The notes beneath the pieces are model-generated. The model was not told the origin of the DNA, searched no databases, and saw only the letters and a program-made list of their open reading frames with translations. Positions 32,574-36,245 of a DNA stretch of 36,245 bases are shown here, piece after piece (within the stretch, counting starts at the first letter, position 1; each line of letters starts with the position of its first letter). This DNA is from Candidatus Gastranaerophilales bacterium (lineage in GTDB: Bacteria > Cyanobacteriota > Vampirovibrionia > Gastranaerophilales > Gastranaerophilaceae), in the NCBI GenBank assembly GCA_024695865.1, contig JAILHI010000050.1, positions 1 to 36,245 of the forward strand. Reading direction: 5' to 3'. Made by a program: the position numbers and the translations under genes.

Positions 32574-33948
32574 GCTGTTTTATCCATTCTTCGTTTATTA
32601 AAATAACTTTTTCGACCGCTTCTTTTGCGGGGCCGCCGATTACTTTTCTTGATTTTACGGAATTTTTTATATCTATTGCCGCATACAAATCGTCCTCAAA
32701 AAGTCCGTTGATTTTTTTATATTCCGATAAATTCATTGTATCAAGTGTTTTGTCGTTTTCTATGCAATACCTTACGGCCTTTCCCGAGGCTTCGTGCGCA
32801 TCACGGAACGGAAGCCCTTTTTTAACAAGATAATCAGCAAGGTCTGTCGCATTTAAAAAGCCTTCACTGCACGCTTTTAACATTTTGTCCTTGTTGACGG
32901 TTATTGTTTCGAGCATTTCGGGCAGAATGGAAAGACACATTTTGACGGTATCAAAAGCATCAAAAAGCGGCTCTTTATCCTCCTGCATATCTTTATTGTA
33001 GGCAAGAGGAAGCGATTTCATTGTTGTTAAAAGTGAAACAAGCGAGCCATAAACTCTGCCCGTTTTTCCCCTTATCAATTCTGCAATATCGGGGTTTTTC
33101 TTTTGCGGCATAAGGCTGCTGCCCGTGGCATAACCGTCATCGATTTTCACAAACTGAAATTCTTTGCTCGCCCAGAGAATAATTTCTTCGCAAAATCTGC
33201 TTGTGTGCATCATAATCATTGATAAATCGGATAGAGTTTCTATCACAAAATCTCTGTCCGATACCGCATCAAGACTGTTTAGGCAAATATCGTCAAAACC
33301 AAGAAGTTCAGCGGTTTTGTATCTGTTTATGTTGTGGGGGCCCGTTGCAAGAGCGCCTGCGCCCAAAGGAAGTATGTTTACTCTTTTAAAGGTGTCCGTT
33401 ATTCTTTCGTAATCCCTTTTGAACATTTCGATGTAAGCGCCGAGATGATGCGCAAATGTTATGGGCTGCGCCCTTTGCAGATGCGTATATCCCGGCATAA
33501 TCGTTGTTGTATGTTCTTTTGCAAGAGAAAGCAGAACTTTTATGAGCGAAACAAGTTGTTTTAAAAGGTTTTCAAGTTCGTCTTTTACGTACATTCTGAC
33601 ATCAAGTGCAACCTGGTCATTTCTGCTTCTTGCGGTGTGAAGTTTTTTGCCCGTATCGCCGATTCTCTCCGTAAGAAGTTTTTCGACAAACGTGTGAATG
33701 TCCTCTAAATCAAAATCAAAATTCACATTGCCGTCCTCAATATCCGACAAAATCTGTTTCAGAGCGTTTGCGATAAGTTCATTTTCTTCTTTTGTCAAAA
33801 TGCCCTGTGCGGAAAGCATTGCCGCATGTGCAATACTTCCTGTAATGTCGTATTTGTAAAGCCTTTTATCAAATCTCAGCGATGAATTAAAATCGTTTGT
33901 TGATTTGTTTAAAGCCTTTGAAAAACCTGAACCCCAGAGTTGTTTCAT
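32566..33948 (-). CDS. argH: Argininosuccinate lyase
   Basis: ArgH splits argininosuccinate into arginine and fumarate. The 460 residues contain the three superfamily blocks: HTARSRNDQVALDVRMYV, PGYTHLQRAQPITFAHHL, and the signature loop ATGSSLMPQKKNPDIAELIRGK with the catalytic serine in GSS. A small variation is PLGAGALATGPHNINR, where many homologues have GTTFPIDR. It does not touch known catalytic residues. The start has GGGG about nine bases upstream; 14 bases separate it from argG. The product belongs to the tetrameric fumarase/aspartase superfamily. Confidence 0.97.
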   Translation of the reverse strand: MKQLWGSGFSKALNKSTNDFNSSLRFDKRLYKYDITGSIAHAAMLSAQGILTKEENELIANALKQILSDIEDGNVNFDFDLEDIHTFVEKLLTERIGDTGKKLHTARSRNDQVALDVRMYVKDELENLLKQLVSLIKVLLSLAKEHTTTIMPGYTHLQRAQPITFAHHLGAYIEMFKRDYERITDTFKRVNILPLGAGALATGPHNINRYKTAELLGFDDICLNSLDAVSDRDFVIETLSDLSMIMMHTSRFCEEIILWASKEFQFVKIDDGYATGSSLMPQKKNPDIAELIRGKTGRVYGSLVSLLTTMKSLPLAYNKDMQEDKEPLFDAFDTVKMCLSILPEMLETITVNKDKMLKACSEGFLNATDLADYLVKKGLPFRDAHEASGKAVRYCIENDKTLDTMNLSEYKKINGLFEDDLYAAIDIKNSVKSRKVIGGPAKEAVEKVILINEEWIKQHG

Positions 33949-33962
33949 TTGTTATTTCCCCG

Positions 33963-35174
33963 TTACTGTTCGTTGTTTAACTTTTTAACAAGTGCGTTGA
34001 CCTTTAAAGGTAAGCCAAAGAGATTTATAAAGCCCTCGGCATCTTTATGGTTGTATAATTCGCCCGTTGTGAAACTTGCAAGACTTTCGTTGTATAACGA
34101 ATATTTTGATTTTGCTCCCGCAGGAATTACATTGCCCTTATAAAGTTTGAGTTTTACCGTTCCTGTAACTGTTTTTTGGGTTGAATCGACAAACGCCGAA
34201 AGAGCCTCTCTTAACGGCGTAAACCATTGGCCCGCATAAACCGCTTCCGCAAATTTGTTTGCAACGATTGATTTAAAGGATTGTGTTTCTTTATCGAGAC
34301 AAAGGTATTCAAGTTCTTTGTGTGCGGCATAAAGAATTGTGCCGCCCGGGGTTTCGTAAACACCTCTTGATTTCATACCGACAACTCTGTTTTCAACCAT
34401 ATCAATCGTGCCGATTGCGTTTCTGCCGCCAATTTCGTTGAGTTTCTCAACCATTTTTGCGGGGGAAACTGCTTCACCGTTAAGTTTTACAGGTTCGCCT
34501 TTTTCAAATTCTATTTCAACATATTCTGCTTTATCGGGTGCTTTTTCGGGCATTACGGACATGTGCAAAAGCGTGTCGTAATGAGGCTCCTCTGCGGGAT
34601 TTTCAAGTTCAAGCCCCTCATGGCTTATGTGCCATAGGTTTCTGTCTCTTGAATATGTATCACCTTTTTTCATCGGGACTTCAATTCCTCTTGCTTCAAG
34701 GTAAGCGACTTCGTCTTCTCTTGATTTGATATCCCAGATTCTCCATGGTGCAATGATTTTGAGTTCGGGAGCGAGAGCCTTAACCGTTAATTCAAATCTT
34801 ACCTGATCATTGCCTTTTCCCGTTGCGCCGTGGCAAATTGCCGTTGCGCCCTCTTTTAACGCTATTTCAACGAGTTTCTGTGTGATAATCGGTCTTGCGA
34901 TAGAGGTTCCGAGCAGATATTTGCCCTCATAGACCGCACCCGCTTTTATCATAGGAAATACGCAGTCTTTTACAAATTCTTCTTTGCAGTCAACGAGGTA
35001 GTATTTGCAGGCGCCCGTTTTGAGTGCTTTTTGTTCAAGTCCGTCAGTTTCTTTGCCCTGTCCGACATCTACACATACTGCTATTACATCGTAATCGTAG
35101 TTTTCCTTGAGCCACGGAATGATAACCGTTGTGTCCAAACCGCCCGAATATGCCAAAACAACTTTTTCTTTCAT
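33963..35174 (-). CDS. argG: Argininosuccinate synthase
   Basis: ArgG joins citrulline and aspartate using ATP. From ATG 35174 the protein has 403 residues. It shows the PP-loop [10 protein letters not shown] at about 8-17, [51 protein letters not shown], and [15 protein letters not shown]. The open frame extends 12 codons upstream, but AAGGAG with an eight-base spacing before ATG 35174 and the canonical [12 protein letters not shown] start decide the choice. A 41-base gap follows argF, the longest between arginine genes, and includes the strong ribosome-binding site. No terminator is seen in that gap. Confidence 0.97.
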   Translation of the reverse strand: MKEKVVLAYSGGLDTTVIIPWLKENYDYDVIAVCVDVGQGKETDGLEQKALKTGACKYYLVDCKEEFVKDCVFPMIKAGAVYEGKYLLGTSIARPIITQKLVEIALKEGATAICHGATGKGNDQVRFELTVKALAPELKIIAPWRIWDIKSREDEVAYLEARGIEVPMKKGDTYSRDRNLWHISHEGLELENPAEEPHYDTLLHMSVMPEKAPDKAEYVEIEFEKGEPVKLNGEAVSPAKMVEKLNEIGGRNAIGTIDMVENRVVGMKSRGVYETPGGTILYAAHKELEYLCLDKETQSFKSIVANKFAEAVYAGQWFTPLREALSAFVDSTQKTVTGTVKLKLYKGNVIPAGAKSKYSLYNESLASFTTGELYNHKDAEGFINLFGLPLKVNALVKKLNNEQ

Positions 35175-35215
35175 AATTTTTCTCCTTATTATATTAATTA
35201 CTTTTATCAACGAAT

Positions 35216-36142
35216 TTACATAATTGCTGCCATTACGGCCATTTGTGCATATCGTCGGTTTTCCGCCTGATTGAAAAGCGGTTCTGCGTATTTTTCAAAA
35301 GTATCCGCATCGATTTCTTCGCCTTTATGAGCGGGCAGACAGTGCATTACTATGTGGTTTTTATCAGCAAGTGCAACCAAATCATCGTTCACCTGATAGT
35401 TTCTGAAAACAATTCTTCTTATGTTTGCTTCATCTTCCTGTCCCATACTTGTCCATGTGTCTGTATAGATTACGTTTGCACCTTTGACGGCATCTTTTGC
35501 ATCTCTGAAGATTTCCACTTTTGAGCCTGTTTCTCCTGCAAATTTTTTGGCAAGAGCAACCGCATCTTCGGGCGCTTCATAGCCTTCGGGGGTTGCAACG
35601 GCAATATTAATTCCAAACATTGAGCAGCCGATGAGCAAACTGTGTAAGACGTTGTTTCCATCACCCACATAAGCGAGTTTTTTGCCTTTTACATCGTTGA
35701 AATATTCTTTTATCGTCAATATATCCGCCATAATCTGACAGGGGTGAGATTTGTCGGTTAAAGCATTTATAACGGGAACTGACGACCATTTTGCAAATTT
35801 TTCAACATCAGAATGTGCAAATGTTCTTATTGTAAGAGCATCAACAAATTTTGACATAACTCTTGCAGTATCTTCTATACTTTCTCTTTTTCCTGGGTCG
35901 ATTTCCGCTTTTGTTATAAATAATGCGCTGCCGCCGAGTTTGTTAATACCCGTTTCAAAACTTAATCTTGTTCTTAATGACGGTTTTTCAAAATACATAA
36001 GCAGAGTTTTGTTTTTGCAGATATCAATCTGTTCGCCGTTTTTGATTTTTGCCTTTAATTCAGCGGCGAGGTCAATTAACTCATGTAATTCCTCTTTTGT
36101 AAAATCTTCAAGATTTATAAAATCTCTGCCCTTTAAATTCAT
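35216..36142 (-). CDS. argF: Ornithine carbamoyltransferase
   Basis: ArgF combines ornithine with carbamoyl phosphate to give citrulline. The 308 residues contain the carbamoyl-phosphate loop [13 protein letters not shown] (S55-R59), RTFAH, HPCQ (133-136), [11 protein letters not shown], and the ornithine site [11 protein letters not shown] (HCLPAH at 267-272). The SLRTR form of the STRTR loop occurs in many bacterial OTCases. The start follows AAGGG at a suitable spacing. It is the first gene of the operon, about 50 bases from the proposed transcription start, and its substrate comes from carA and carB at the far end of the same transcript. The catabolic form is less likely because no arcA or arcC is nearby. 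Confidence 0.97.
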   Translation of the reverse strand: MNLKGRDFINLEDFTKEELHELIDLAAELKAKIKNGEQIDICKNKTLLMYFEKPSLRTRLSFETGINKLGGSALFITKAEIDPGKRESIEDTARVMSKFVDALTIRTFAHSDVEKFAKWSSVPVINALTDKSHPCQIMADILTIKEYFNDVKGKKLAYVGDGNNVLHSLLIGCSMFGINIAVATPEGYEAPEDAVALAKKFAGETGSKVEIFRDAKDAVKGANVIYTDTWTSMGQEDEANIRRIVFRNYQVNDDLVALADKNHIVMHCLPAHKGEEIDADTFEKYAEPLFNQAENRRYAQMAVMAAIM

Positions 36143-36176
36143 ATTTTTTCCCTTTTTTGTATGTATCTGTAATAAT

Positions 36177-36194
36177 CCCTTTCGTACGAATGGG
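36177..36194. promoter_or_regulatory. Palindromic candidate operator overlapping the arg transcription start
   Basis: An 18-base inverted repeat, CCCTTTCGTACGAATGGG, has a perfect 10-bp core (TTCGTACGAA) and three G/C pairs outside one T-T mismatch. It begins about five bases downstream of the proposed -10 box, so a bound protein would cover the transcription start. It does not fit the AT-rich ArgR box, so any regulator is unknown. Confidence 0.4.
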
Positions 36195-36198
36195 ACTA

Positions 36199-36228
36199 AT
36201 TTTACCGTTGAAATGTTTTAATAAACAA
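36199..36228 (-). promoter_or_regulatory. Candidate sigma-70-type promoter of the arginine operon
   Basis: On the minus strand TTGTTT (36223-36228) and TAAAAT (36199-36204) are separated by 18 bases, upstream of argF. The region is very AT-rich, so chance matches are possible. The location, about 60 bases before argF and with no other gene between it and the window edge, makes it the best visible candidate. Confidence 0.4.
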
Positions 36229-36245
36229 AAAAACTACAAATCAAG

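Noticed and set aside
1-36245. Search for CRISPR arrays, transposases, integrases, tRNA or rRNA genes
   Set aside because: No regularly spaced direct repeats, transposase motifs, tRNA-like TTC-arm sequences or rRNA segments were seen by eye; small RNAs cannot be excluded without a covariance search.

Overview
The window is an AT-rich, gene-dense stretch of bacterial chromosome. It carries 23 protein-coding genes that I can support and no RNA gene, CRISPR array, insertion sequence or phage gene. The host looks like a diderm: it encodes a 1485-residue AsmA/YhdP-type envelope protein and an exported nucleotidase. It also carries a pgpH-ybeY-dgkA block typical of Firmicutes and Cyanobacteria-related lineages, and a MurT homologue best known from Gram-positives. 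That mixture fits Vampirovibrionia/Melainabacteria (Gastranaerophilales-like) best, with diderm Firmicutes as the alternative. This is inference from gene content, not a phylogeny.

Layout. 1-2314 (minus): a UvrD/PcrA-type helicase running off the left edge, preceded by a small membrane-anchored protein. 2384-3730 (plus): murT, without a visible gatD partner. 3786-6128 (minus): a UhpC/GlpT-like MFS transporter and a two-repeat polytopic putative metal exporter. 6233-11944 (plus): nadB-nadC-etfB-etfA-MFS, tightly packed and closed by a clear terminator. 12003-14149 (plus): a TPR protein and two single- or double-pass envelope proteins of unknown function. 14169-18626 (minus): the AsmA-like protein. 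18711-21814 (plus): pgpH-ybeY-dgkA. 21815-22015: an intergenic repeat block. 22016-36142 (minus): one long operon, argF-argG-argH-argC-argJ-argB-argD-carA-carB plus a secreted 5'-nucleotidase, ending at a strong terminator. A candidate promoter and a palindrome overlapping its start point lie upstream of argF.

Functionally, the right-hand 14 kb encodes the whole arginine pathway from glutamate through the acetyl cycle (ArgJ, ArgB, ArgC, ArgD) to ornithine, citrulline, argininosuccinate and arginine, together with the carbamoyl-phosphate synthetase that feeds ArgF and pyrimidine synthesis. The nadB-nadC pair makes nicotinate mononucleotide from aspartate, though nadA is not in the window. The adjacent etfBA raises the possibility that NadB electrons enter an ETF pathway. 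Most of the window is ordinary housekeeping. The parts most worth a second look are the palindrome at the arg promoter, the uncharacterised TPR/envelope-protein cassette at 12.0-14.1 kb, the orphan murT, the nad-etf arrangement and the recurrent intergenic repeat. No stretch longer than about 256 bases lacks a gene.
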